DNA of 64,000 bases, from the NCBI RefSeq assembly GCF_900142575.1, contig NZ_FRBI01000001.1, positions 497,014 through 561,013 of the forward strand, in the 5' to 3' direction. The DNA comes from Actinacidiphila paucisporea (GTDB lineage Bacteria > Actinomycetota > Actinomycetes > Streptomycetales > Streptomycetaceae). Made by a program: the position numbers and the translations under genes. Below, in pieces: positions 32,792 to 41,900 of this stretch. Numbering within the stretch: the first letter of the stretch is position 1; every line of letters starts with the position of its first letter. A model generated the notes under the pieces. The model was not told where the DNA came from and did no database searches. It saw only the letters and a program-made list of their open reading frames with translations.

Positions 32792-34486
32792 GTGCGGATT
32801 GGATTACTTACCGAGGGTGGTTATCCGTACGCGAGAGGTGAGGGTGGCGCATGGTGCGACCGCCTGGTCAGAGGCCTGGCCCACCACGACTTCGACGTCT
32901 ACGCCCTGAGCCGTTCCCCGCGGACCGACTCCGCGGGCGAGGTCGAGACGCCACCGCAGGTGCGCCGCGTGCGCCACGAGCGGCTGTGGGGCGAGCCCGC
33001 CCCCGAGGCGCCGCGGGCGGGCCGCAGCGCCGCCAAGGCGCAGCGCGCGGCTTTCCGCACCGCCTTCCGGGACCTCGCCGCGGCTCTGGCCGGCGGCGCG
33101 GCGGTCGGCCAGGCCGAGCGGGCGGACCGTTTCGCCACCGGCCTGTACGCCCTCGCGGACCTGGCCGTGGACGCCCCCGGCGCCCTCCCCGCGCTGCTGC
33201 GGGGCGACGACGCGCTGGCGGAGCTGGAGGCGGCGTGCCGGGCCCCCGGGGTGCGCCCGGTGCTCGGCGACATCGTCGTGACCGAACTGCTCATCACCGC
33301 CGACCTGCTGGAGCGCCAGCTGCGCCCGCTGTCGGCGCCCTGGTACGGCCCGGAGGAGCTGGGCGCCGCCGATGTGTGCCACGCGGTGTCGGGCGGCACG
33401 GCCACCCTTCCGGGGCTGTTGGGCAAACGGTTCTGCGGCGCTCCGCTGATCGTCACCGAGTACACCGTCCGCGCCCGGGAGGCGCTGCTCGCGCACCGCG
33501 CCGCCGGGCTGCCGCCGGCCGTACGCGTCCTGCTCGGCGACCACTACCGGCTGCTGGCCGGCGAGAGCTACCGGCAGGCCGCGCTGATCACCCCGGGGTC
33601 GACCCATGTGCGGCGCTGGCAGGAGCGGTGCGGTGCGCCCAGGGAGCGGATGCGGACGATCCACCCGGGCATCGACGCCGGGCGCTTCGCTGGGGCCGGC
33701 GCGGCGGCGGAGGCCGCGGCCCAGGCGGACGAGCAGGCCGCGCACTCCGACCCGACCGTGGCGTGGGTGGGCCGCGCGGACCCGGCCAAGGACCTCATCG
33801 CGCTGCTGCACGCCTTCCACGCGATACGCGGTGAGGAGCCGCAGGCGCGGCTGCGGATCTTCCACCTGCGGGCGGCGGACGAGCGGTCGTCCGGATATCT
33901 GGACCACTGCCGCACGCTCGCCGCCCAGCTCTTCCCCGACGAGGCGGCCGACGCGCATGCCGTCGGGGAGAACCCGGTCAGCTTCGAGGAGATCGGCTCG
34001 CCCGGGGCGCCGGAGCCGGCGGACGCGTATGCGGCGGGCGACGTGGTCGTGCTGTCCAGCGGCGCGGAGGGCTTCCCGCTGAGCCTGGTGGAGGCGATGT
34101 TCTGCGGGCGGCCCACGGTGTCCACGGACGTGGGCGCGGTGCGGGAGGTCATCGGCGGTACGGGTCTGGTCGTGCCGCCGCGCAACCCGAAGGCACTGGC
34201 CGACGCGGCGCTCGACCTGCTGCGCGGCCCCGAACGGGCGGCCCGCCTCGGCGCGGCGGCCAGGGAGCGGGCGCTGGCCCTCTTCACGGTCGCCACCTGC
34301 GTGGACGCCTTCCGCGACAGCTATCTCGACGTGGTGGCCCACCACCCGGTCCGCCGCCTCCCGCTCCTCGACGCCCAGGGCGCCCCCCGCCCCTTCACCA
34401 CTCCCGCCGAATCCCTCTCCCCGTCCCGCCTGGCGCCCACCCCGTCCCACCCGTCCTGGACCCGGATCCCCGCCACCCGCCCCTGA
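32792..34486 (+). CDS. PelF-like GT4 glycosyltransferase with DUF3492 domain
   Basis: The 564-aa protein starts at GTG 32792, with AAGGGG 7 nt upstream. The first 275 residues begin MRIGLLTEGGYPYARGEGGA and match DUF3492, the N-terminal domain of PelF-type glycosyltransferases. A GT4 domain follows: STHVRRWQERCGA, IHPGIDAGRFAGAG, VAWVGRADPAKDLIALLHAF, the nucleotide-sugar motif SSGAEGFPLSLVEAMFCGRP and VGAVREVIGGTGLVVPPRN. PelF polymerises a GalNAc/GlcNAc-based exopolysaccharide from UDP-sugars in the cytosol. An insert of about 80 residues (DLERQ region) and a Pro/Ser tail are extra. It begins a four-gene operon with a membrane protein, an epimerase and a Spherulin-4-like hydrolase. Confidence 0.85.
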   Translation: MRIGLLTEGGYPYARGEGGAWCDRLVRGLAHHDFDVYALSRSPRTDSAGEVETPPQVRRVRHERLWGEPAPEAPRAGRSAAKAQRAAFRTAFRDLAAALAGGAAVGQAERADRFATGLYALADLAVDAPGALPALLRGDDALAELEAACRAPGVRPVLGDIVVTELLITADLLERQLRPLSAPWYGPEELGAADVCHAVSGGTATLPGLLGKRFCGAPLIVTEYTVRAREALLAHRAAGLPPAVRVLLGDHYRLLAGESYRQAALITPGSTHVRRWQERCGAPRERMRTIHPGIDAGRFAGAGAAAEAAAQADEQAAHSDPTVAWVGRADPAKDLIALLHAFHAIRGEEPQARLRIFHLRAADERSSGYLDHCRTLAAQLFPDEAADAHAVGENPVSFEEIGSPGAPEPADAYAAGDVVVLSSGAEGFPLSLVEAMFCGRPTVSTDVGAVREVIGGTGLVVPPRNPKALADAALDLLRGPERAARLGAAARERALALFTVATCVDAFRDSYLDVVAHHPVRRLPLLDAQGAPRPFTTPAESLSPSRLAPTPSHPSWTRIPATRP

Positions 34487-34504
34487 CCCCCGGAGCCCCG
34501 TCCC

Positions 34505-35815
34505 ATGTCCGCTGACCCGACCGCCACCGAAGCCCTCCTCACCCGTCTGACCCCCGCCCCCGCCTTCGACGACCCCCCCACCCTCGTCCCCATACCGGAC
34601 CCGGCTCCGCCGCGGCCCCCCGGCGCGGAAAGGGGCGCGGGAACGGACGCGCCCGGCCCCGGCGCGGGGACCGCCGCCGCGAGCCCCGGCTCGGAGCCCG
34701 CGGCCCCGGCACGTACCGCCGCCGCCCCCCGCCACCGCCCCGCCGGGCCCGGGCACCCTGCCCCGGCGCTGGGTGCCGAATCGATTTCGCAGCCGGGCCG
34801 CGTCCCGGCCGGACTCGGGGCGGCGCCCGCGGGAGCGCCCCGGCGGCGCGGGCCCGCCGACCCCGTGCGGGCCGTGATGCACCGGCACCAGGCGATGGTC
34901 GCAGGGGCCGTGGACGCGTGGGAGATCGCGGCCGGCCTTGAGGCGTACGGCGTCAACGACGGGGAGGCGCGGCGGCTGCGGCACCGGGACGTCTTCGGGC
35001 TGGCCGAGGAGCTGTTCGCGCGGGTGCCGCGGGCGGTGCGGGTGGCCGCGGTGGGGGAGAGGGGGGCCAGGCGGGTGCGGCTCGGGGGGCGGGCGACCGC
35101 GCTGCACCTGCTGCCGGGGGCCGGGTGCGTGCTGGCCGCGGGGCTCCCCGTGGCGGCCGCGCCGGTCGCGGTGGTGGTGGCCGTCGCCCTGTGGGCGGCG
35201 CTGCGCGGCGGCCCGCTGCGTATCGCCCACGGCGCGGGCGCGGCCCTGTGGACGTACGGCCTGCTCGGCTTCGCGCTCTACGGCCCGCAGGCCGTCACCG
35301 CGCTGGGCGGCCGGGGCCGGTTCGACACCGGCGCCGGCACGGCCGGCTTCGCCGCGCTCGCGCTGAGCCTGGCGCCGGCCGCCGTGCTGGCCGGCTGGTT
35401 CGCGGCGGCGGCCCGCGCCCAACTCGCCCCCAGCCACGGCCTCGCCGACTTCGCCGACGCCGTGCGGCCCCGGCTGGCGGCCGCCCTCGCCGGATACGCG
35501 GCCGTGCTGGTCGCGCTGCTGCTGCTCGCCGCCGCCATGGCGGGCTCCGCCCCGCTCGCCGGGCCCGCCGCGCTGGGCGTGCTGCTGTTCACCGCCCGGC
35601 TGCTGGCCGTGCACGGCCACCCCGCCAGCGCCGCGGCGGGCCTGGCCGCGGCCTGCGCGGCCGAGGCGCTGACCCTCGTACTCGCCGCGGCCCCCGGCCA
35701 TCTCGCGCCGTCCGGCGGCACCGCGGAAGCCGCCGTGTGCGGCGCCGCGGCCGCCGTACTGGCCGCCCAGGCCTTCCGCCTGCTCGCGCGGGCCGCCGCG
35801 CACCGGCGCCACTGA
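34505..35815 (+). CDS. Polytopic membrane protein of the glycan operon
   Basis: The 436-aa protein has a disordered Pro/Ala-rich N-terminus (1-115), a small soluble helical motif (VDAWEIAAGLEAYGVNDGEA then RDVFGLAEELFARVPR) and about eight hydrophobic segments from residue 200 to the end. It lacks motifs of known flippases, but its place just after a PelF-like gene is where Pel clusters carry the membrane partner PelG. PelG has about twelve helices, so homology is not claimed. The soluble motif occurs in other Streptomyces membrane proteins. It starts 18 bp after the glycosyltransferase stop. Confidence 0.7.
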   Translation: MSADPTATEALLTRLTPAPAFDDPPTLVPIPDPAPPRPPGAERGAGTDAPGPGAGTAAASPGSEPAAPARTAAAPRHRPAGPGHPAPALGAESISQPGRVPAGLGAAPAGAPRRRGPADPVRAVMHRHQAMVAGAVDAWEIAAGLEAYGVNDGEARRLRHRDVFGLAEELFARVPRAVRVAAVGERGARRVRLGGRATALHLLPGAGCVLAAGLPVAAAPVAVVVAVALWAALRGGPLRIAHGAGAALWTYGLLGFALYGPQAVTALGGRGRFDTGAGTAGFAALALSLAPAAVLAGWFAAAARAQLAPSHGLADFADAVRPRLAAALAGYAAVLVALLLLAAAMAGSAPLAGPAALGVLLFTARLLAVHGHPASAAAGLAAACAAEALTLVLAAAPGHLAPSGGTAEAAVCGAAAAVLAAQAFRLLARAAAHRRH

Positions 35816-35845
35816 CCTCCGTCACACCGACCAGGAGAAAGATCC

Positions 35846-35893
35846 GTGATCACGCAACAACGCACCACCGCACCGCTGGGAGGCACCCGATGA
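35846..35893 (+). CDS. Candidate leader peptide (15 codons) coupled to the epimerase
   Basis: GTG 35846 has AGGAG 8 nt upstream and opens a 15-codon frame reading MITQQRTTAPLGGTR, ending in TGA that overlaps the epimerase ATG (ATGA). No other use for this good ribosome site is apparent: the next in-frame start of the epimerase is 44 bp further on. It may raise epimerase translation by coupling. It could also be a chance ORF, since the epimerase has its own GGGAGG nearby. Confidence 0.45.
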   Translation: MITQQRTTAPLGGTR

Positions 35894-36807
35894 GAGTGCT
35901 GCTGCTCGGAGCCGACGGCTTCCTCGGCCGCCACGTCGCGGAGCGACTGCTCGCGGACCCCGCCGTCCAGCTCACCGCGCTGGGCCGCAGTGACGACGCG
36001 GACGTCAGGTTCGACCTGTCCAGCGGCGCGCCCGGCGTGCTGGCCCGCTTCCTCGACGCGGTCCATCCCGGCGTGGTCGTCAACTGCGCAGGCACCACCC
36101 GCGGCGCCGCCCGCGAACTGGTCAGGCAGAACATCGTGGCCGTCGCCACGGTGTGCGAGGCGATGCGCCGCAGCAGCATCGCCGCCCGGCTGGTCCAGCT
36201 GGGCTGCGGCTCGGAGTACGGCCCTTCGCCGGTCGGCTCCTCCACCGGCGAGGACGCCCCGCCGCGGCCGGGCGGCCCGTACGGGGTGAGCAAGCTGGCC
36301 GCCACCGAGCTGGTGCTGGGCTCCGGCCTGGACGCGGTCGTGCTGCGGGTGTTCAGCCCGGTGGGGCCGGGCACCCCGACGGGTGCGCCGCTGGGCCGGG
36401 TCGCCGAGGCGCTGCGCCGGGCGATGCAGAACGGCGACGCCGAGCTGCGGCTCGGCGGCCTGGCCGTGCAGCGGGACTTCATCGACGCCCGGGACGTGGC
36501 CCGGGCGGTGCACGCCGCTTCGCTGTCGGCCGCGCAGGGCGTGGTGAACATCGGCAGCGGGCGGGCGGTGCGGATGCGGGACATGGCCACCGCGCTGGCC
36601 CATGTCGCGGGCTACGAGGGCGCCGTCCGCGAGCTGGACGAGGCGCCCGCGTCCGGCGGCGCGATGATGCCGCCGTACCCCGACGGCTGCGGGCTGTGGC
36701 AGCAGGCCGATGTGCGTACGGCACGCGACCGGCTCGGCTGGCGGCCGCGGATCGGCCTGGAGGAGTCGCTGGCCGACGTGTGGATGGAGGCGGCATGCCG
36801 CGTCTGA
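35890..36807 (+). CDS. SDR-family NAD-dependent sugar epimerase/dehydratase
   Basis: The 305-aa extended short-chain dehydrogenase starts at ATG 35890 with GGGAGG 8 nt upstream. It has the nucleotide-binding LLGADGFLGRHVAERL, VVNCAGTTRG, a Ser-rich catalytic segment LGCGSEYGPSP, the active-site pair in YGVSKLAATE (Tyr, Lys), and RDFIDARDVARAVHAA typical of UDP-hexose 4-epimerases. It would supply the hexosamine donor for the PelF-like enzyme. The exact substrate (UDP-GlcNAc/GalNAc or UDP-Glc/Gal) is inferred. Its end overlaps the next gene by 13 bp. Confidence 0.82.
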   Translation: MRVLLLGADGFLGRHVAERLLADPAVQLTALGRSDDADVRFDLSSGAPGVLARFLDAVHPGVVVNCAGTTRGAARELVRQNIVAVATVCEAMRRSSIAARLVQLGCGSEYGPSPVGSSTGEDAPPRPGGPYGVSKLAATELVLGSGLDAVVLRVFSPVGPGTPTGAPLGRVAEALRRAMQNGDAELRLGGLAVQRDFIDARDVARAVHAASLSAAQGVVNIGSGRAVRMRDMATALAHVAGYEGAVRELDEAPASGGAMMPPYPDGCGLWQQADVRTARDRLGWRPRIGLEESLADVWMEAACRV

Positions 36808-37574
36808 CCGGGTCGCCGCGCGGCACGAGGCGGCGCGGCGACCGTACGGGATTCGGCGTGCCGGCCTTCGCGCACCCCCTGGTGGCAGCGGCCGAGTGGG
36901 CCGAGATCGCCCGCCCTGGCGCACCGCTGCACTGGGTCGCCTTCGACGTGGCCCGCGGTCCGGGCAGCCGCCCCGACCCGCTGTACGCGGAGGTGACCGC
37001 CCGCGTCCGTGAGAACGGCGTCCCGCTCCTCGGACTGCTGGACGCCGAGCGGGGGCGGCGGCCGTTCGGCGAACTGGTCTCCGACGCCTCGCGCTACCTG
37101 GACTGGTACCACGTCGACGGCTTCTACCTGGACCGGGCGCCGATCGGCCCCGAGCAGGCCGCCGACTGCCACTGGGCGGTCACCACGCTGCGGGCGCTGC
37201 TGGACCGGGAGGGCAGGGGCGCCGGGCACGTCGTGCTCGGCCACGGCTGCCACCCCGACCCCTGCTACGCCGACCTCGCCGACCAGTTGGTCACCTTCGC
37301 CGGCTCCTGGGACCGCTACCGCTGGTCGGAGGCGCCGCCGTGGACGGCGGACCATCCGCCGTCGCGTTTCGCGCACCTCGTGCACGGCGTGCCCGAACTG
37401 CACCTCGACGGCGCGCTGCGGATCGCCCGCTGGCAGGGCGCGGCCACCGTGTGCCTGACCGACCGCACCGAGCGGGACGGGACCGACCCCTGGGCGGGCC
37501 TGCCCGGATACTGGGAGCGGGCGGTACGCCTGGTGGGCGGCCCCCCGGCGGACGGGGGACCGCCCACGATGTGA
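36795..37574 (+). CDS. Spherulin-4-like TIM-barrel glycoside hydrolase
   Basis: The 259-aa protein starts at ATG 36795 inside the epimerase end. It matches the Spherulin-4 family (PF12138), which is related to endo-galactosaminidases such as fungal Ega3 and the PelA hydrolase domain. Visible landmarks are VPAFAHPLVAAAEWAEIARP, YLDWYHVDGFYLDRAPIGPE with acidic Asp residues on a beta strand, VVLGHGCHPDPCYADLADQL and ARWQGAATVCLTDRT. There is no signal peptide, unusual for an enzyme that trims exported glycan, so it may act inside or be exported otherwise. Galactosamine cleavage is inferred from the family and operon. Confidence 0.78.
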   Translation: MPRLTGSPRGTRRRGDRTGFGVPAFAHPLVAAAEWAEIARPGAPLHWVAFDVARGPGSRPDPLYAEVTARVRENGVPLLGLLDAERGRRPFGELVSDASRYLDWYHVDGFYLDRAPIGPEQAADCHWAVTTLRALLDREGRGAGHVVLGHGCHPDPCYADLADQLVTFAGSWDRYRWSEAPPWTADHPPSRFAHLVHGVPELHLDGALRIARWQGAATVCLTDRTERDGTDPWAGLPGYWERAVRLVGGPPADGGPPTM

Positions 37575-37708
37575 CCGCCGGACGTCTCGGCCCTCGGACC
37601 GGGTGTCTTGGAATGAAGACCGGCGTGGCAGTGTTGCAAGGACGCGCGTGTGCGAGCACGCGACATCCGTATCGTCTGAGACCGACCAACCGTATTGCTG
37701 AGGTCCCT

Positions 37709-38887
37709 GTGTCGCTGCCACCGCTGGTCGAGCCGGCCGCCGAGCTCACCGTTGACGAGGTCCGCAGATATTCGCGTCACCTGATCATCCCCGATGTGGG
37801 CATGGACGGGCAGAAGCGGCTCAAGAACGCCAAGGTGCTGTGCGTCGGCGCCGGCGGTCTCGGCTCGCCGGCCCTGATGTACCTGGCCGCGGCCGGTGTC
37901 GGCACGCTCGGCATCGTCGAGTTCGACGAGGTCGACGAGTCGAACCTGCAGCGCCAGATCATCCACAGCCAGGCCGACATCGGCCGCTCCAAGGCCGAGT
38001 CGGCCCGCGACTCGGTCCTGGGCATCAACCCGCTGGTGAACGTCGTCCTCCACGAGACCCGGCTCGAAGCCGAGAACGTGATGGAGATCTTCTCCCAGTA
38101 CGACCTGATCGTGGACGGCACCGACAACTTCGCGACCCGCTACCTGGTCAACGACGCGTGCGTGCTGCTCGACAAGCCGTACGTCTGGGGCTCCATCTAC
38201 CGCTTCGACGGCCAGGCGTCGGTCTTCTGGTCCGAGCACGGCCCCTGCTACCGCTGCCTGTACCCCGAGCCCCCGCCGCCCGGCATGGTGCCCTCCTGCG
38301 CCGAGGGCGGCGTGCTCGGCGTGCTCTGCGCGTCGATCGGCTCGATCCAGGTCACCGAGGCCATCAAGCTGCTGGCCGGCATCGGCGAGCCGCTGGTCGG
38401 CCGGCTGATGATCTACGACGCCCTGGAGATGACGTACCGCACGGTCAAGGTCCGCAAGGACCCGGACTGCGCGGTCTGCGGCGACCACCCCACGGTCACC
38501 GAACTCATCGACTACGAGGCCTTCTGCGGCGTCGTCTCCGAGGAGGCGCAGGCCGCGGCGGCCGGGTCGACGATCACTCCCAAGCAGCTCAAGGAGTGGA
38601 TCGACGACGGCGAGAACATCGAGATCATCGACGTCCGCGAGCCGAACGAGTACGAGATCGTGTCCATCCCGGGCGCGAAGCTGATCCCGAAGAACGAGTT
38701 CATCATGGGCAGCGCCCTCTCTGCGCTGCCGCAGGACAAGCGGATCGTGCTGCACTGCAAGACCGGCGTGCGCAGCGCCGAGGTGCTCGCGGTGCTGAAG
38801 TCCGCGGGCTTCTCCGACGCCGTGCACGTCGGCGGCGGCGTGATTGGCTGGGTCAACACCGTGGAGCCGCACAAGCCGATCTACTAG
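37709..38887 (+). CDS. moeZ: Adenylyltransferase/sulfurtransferase MoeZ
   Basis: The 392-aa enzyme activates ubiquitin-like sulfur-carrier proteins and loads sulfur on them for molybdopterin, thiamine, cysteine or thioquinolobactin-like pathways. An N-terminal ThiF/MoeB domain shows VGAGGLGSPALMYLAAAGVG, EFDEVDESNLQRQI, GTDNFATRYLVND and two zinc pairs (CYRC and CAVC). The C-terminal rhodanese domain (about 290-390) has the catalytic Cys350 in LHCKTGVRSAE. GTG 37709 gives the standard length. Streptomyces use one MoeZ for many sulfur-carrier proteins. The neighbouring DUF3152 gene keeps the mycobacterial order (Rv3206c-Rv3207c), although the glycan operon is inserted between them. Confidence 0.94.
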   Translation: MSLPPLVEPAAELTVDEVRRYSRHLIIPDVGMDGQKRLKNAKVLCVGAGGLGSPALMYLAAAGVGTLGIVEFDEVDESNLQRQIIHSQADIGRSKAESARDSVLGINPLVNVVLHETRLEAENVMEIFSQYDLIVDGTDNFATRYLVNDACVLLDKPYVWGSIYRFDGQASVFWSEHGPCYRCLYPEPPPPGMVPSCAEGGVLGVLCASIGSIQVTEAIKLLAGIGEPLVGRLMIYDALEMTYRTVKVRKDPDCAVCGDHPTVTELIDYEAFCGVVSEEAQAAAAGSTITPKQLKEWIDDGENIEIIDVREPNEYEIVSIPGAKLIPKNEFIMGSALSALPQDKRIVLHCKTGVRSAEVLAVLKSAGFSDAVHVGGGVIGWVNTVEPHKPIY

Positions 38888-38905
38888 ATCCGGCGGTAGG
38901 CGGCG

Positions 38906-38955
38906 ACACACGACGGCGGGGCCGGCACTTCGGTGCCGGCCCCGCCGTCGTGTGT
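38906..38955. terminator. Perfect 23-bp hairpin with TTCG loop
   Basis: ACACACGACGGCGGGGCCGG continues to a TTCG tetraloop and then its exact complement, the most stable hairpin in the window. It separates moeZ from the convergent flippase-like gene. The right arm's CCGTCGTGTGTGCGCCTG is repeated once just downstream. Confidence 0.85.
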
Positions 38956-38981
38956 GCGCCTGCCGTCGTGTGTGCGCCTGC

Positions 38982-41900
38982 CTACAGCTCGCCGCGGCGC
39001 GAGAGCTGCGTGAAGGACAGCCAGCCGGGCAGCACCGGCAGCCAGAAGGTCAGCAGCCGGAAGAAGAGCACCGCGGGGGTGGCCACCTCCTTGGGCAGGC
39101 CCGCCGCGATCAGGCCACCGGTCAGCGCCAGTTCGACCGCGCCGACACCGCCGGGCGTCGGGGCCGCGGAACCCAGCGCATTGCCGGCGAGGAAGACGAC
39201 GGCGACAGCCGCGTAGCTCAGATGCCCGCCGAAGGCCCGCACGCAGCCGTCCAGGCAGATCACGAAGGTCACCGTCACCATCAGCGTGCCGCCGATGCCG
39301 GTGGCCAGCTTGCCGGGCCGCTGCAGGACGTCCAGCATGCGCGGCACCACGCCGGCGAACAGCGCCCGCACCCGGGTGGACACGAACTTCCGCAGCGCCG
39401 GCACCGCCGTGACCACCAGCACCAGCACGCCCGCGGTCAGCAGCCCCGCCATGACCGTACGGGACGGGGACAGCGACGGCGTCTTCTCCGTACCGGTGAT
39501 GAAGCCGAAGGTCATCAGCAGCAGGACGTGCATGCCCAGGCCCACCAGCTGCGAGGCGCCGACACTTGCCACGGCCAGGCCCGGACGCACCCCGGCCTTC
39601 TGCAGATAGCGGGTGTTCAGCGCCACCCCGCCGACCGCGGCGGGCGCCACCAGCTTCACGAACGACCCGGCGATCTGCGCCTGCACCGTCCGCAGCAGCG
39701 ACAGCCGCTCGGGCACGAAACCGGCCAGCGCGCACGCGGCGGCGACGTAACTTGCCACGGATCCCGCCACCGCGATCGCCGCCCAGCGCCAGTCGGCATT
39801 GGCGATGGCATGCCCGATCGGCACCGAGCTGAGCTGGGACAGCAGGAAATACGCGGCAAAGGCACCGGCGATCACGGTGATCAGGGTGCGCGGCTTGATG
39901 CGTTCCAGCCGCACCGGCTCGACCGGCGCCTGCGGGCGGATCAGCAGCACCTGCTGCCGGATCCGCGAGAGCAGGTCCTCCTCGCGGGCCTCTTCCAGCG
40001 CGTCCTCTATGGCCCGCTTCTCCGCCTTGCGCTCGGCCTTGGAGACGCCCTTCTCCTCGCTCTTCTCCTCGGCCTCCTCGACGTCGGCGCGCACGCCCCC
40101 GCCATGGGACGCCGCGCGCGCCGCCGCGTCCTGAGCCCGCTTCAGGTCGCGGGCGTGCTTCTCGGAGGCGGAGGCGGCGAGCACCGCCTCGCGCTCCCGC
40201 TGGGCGCGCTCCCTGGCCAGCTGCTTGAGCTGTGCGCGGGTGGCGCGGCTGAGCGCGATCGGCTGGAGCAGCGGCAGCGAGTTGGCCACCGCGTCGGGGC
40301 CGAGCACCGCCACCGCGGACGCCACCGCCCGCTCCGGGCCGACCCGCAGCGCCATCGTCGTCAGCAGCTGCGCCACGTCCATCCGCAGCACGATGTCGCC
40401 CGCCGCGATCTCACCGCCGCGCAGATCGGTCAGGAAGACCCGCCCCGACCTGTCCACCAGCAGTGACTCGCCGACCAGCCGCCGGTGCGCGATCCGCCGC
40501 GACTGGAGCGCCCGCACCTGCGTCCAGGTCTCCCGCAGCAAGGTGTCGGTGATCTCGTCGTCGGTCAGCGTGTCGAGACGCCGGCCGCCGATGTGCTCGT
40601 AGACCAGCATCACCGCGTCGGGGCCCAGTTCCGACGTGGCAATGAGCTTCGGGGCGTTGGCACCCGCGGCGATTGCCGCGTAGGCGAGCAGCGCCTCCTG
40701 CTCCAGCGCCTGGCGCAGCGACAGCAGGGAGCGCCGCTGGGTGATGCCGCCGACCAGGGACAGCCGCCGCCACGCCCGGTAGAAGAAGCCGTGCGCCTGC
40801 TGCTCGCGGTCCACCACCGTGACGTCCAGCGGCGGTCCGTTCTCCAGGATGACCAGATAGCCGCGTCCGCGGTCGGAGTCCGCGGTCTCCGGGCGGTCCT
40901 CCTGCACCCGGCGGGCGGTCTGCGCGCTGAAGCCGACCCGGCGCAGCCCGGCGAGCAGCTGCCGCCCGGTGGGCCGGACGTTCGGCGAGCCCACCGCGTA
41001 GACCGTGCCGTAGGCGACGGTCCAGCCGATCAGCACGGTCACCGCGATCGAGAACGGCGTCGTGTAGCCGCCGACCAGCACCGCGAAGGCGTCGAGCAGC
41101 AGCACGCACCACAGCGCCACCCGCCAGCGCGGGCGCCGCGCCATACCGACCGCCGTGACGTACGCGATGACCGGCGCCAGATACCCGTGCACGGGGTCGG
41201 TCATGCCGGTGCCGGACGGCGCGTTGTGGGTGAGCGCGTCGCGGATCGGACCGGGCGCCGAGTTGGTCACCCACAGGTCGGTGGCGAGGGCCGTGCCGTG
41301 CGCCAGCACGGCGGCGAGCACGCCGTCGGCGATACGCAGCCCGTCCCGTTTGGCCAGCCTCTCGATGGCGAAGGCGACGGGCACGATCAGCACCGCGATG
41401 CTCGCCGTCAGGCCGGCGAACGACGCGAGCGCGTCCGGCGCGTGGTCGGTGCCCTTGGCGATGTCCGTTTCGAGGCCGGTCGTCGTCGCGTGGGCGAAGC
41501 CCGCGACGGCCAGCACGACGGCGATGCCGAGCAGCCCGAAAAGGAACCGCATCAGGTCGGCGGGCCGGTGCACCCGTGCGGCGAGCAGCGGTTCGTCGAC
41601 GGCGACCGGGGTCGGGCCGGGCTCGGGGACGTCGCCGCGGGCGTGCTCGTCGCCGGCCGCGTCGTCGCCGGTCGCGTCGCCGCCGGTCGCGTCGCCGCCG
41701 GTCGCGTCGCCGTCGGCGCTCAGGTGCGCGCCGGTGCGCGGCTCGCTGCCGGCGCTTCCCGCGGCGGGGGGCGGTTCGCCGTTGGCGCTTTCCGCGGCGG
41801 CGGGCGCTTCGTCGTTGGCGCCGGGGGGCGGTTCGCCGTTCGCGTCGCCGTTCGCGCCGGTGAGCGGTTCGCTGTCGGCGCCGGGGGGCGGTTCGCCGCC

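Noticed and set aside
32804..35812. 1002-residue minus-strand open frame
   Set aside because: It lies opposite the glycosyltransferase and membrane protein genes and has the typical shadow composition (R/G/H/Q/V).
41640..41720. Short tandem repeats resembling a CRISPR array
   Set aside because: The units are 15 bp without spacers, in frame and inside a coding region.
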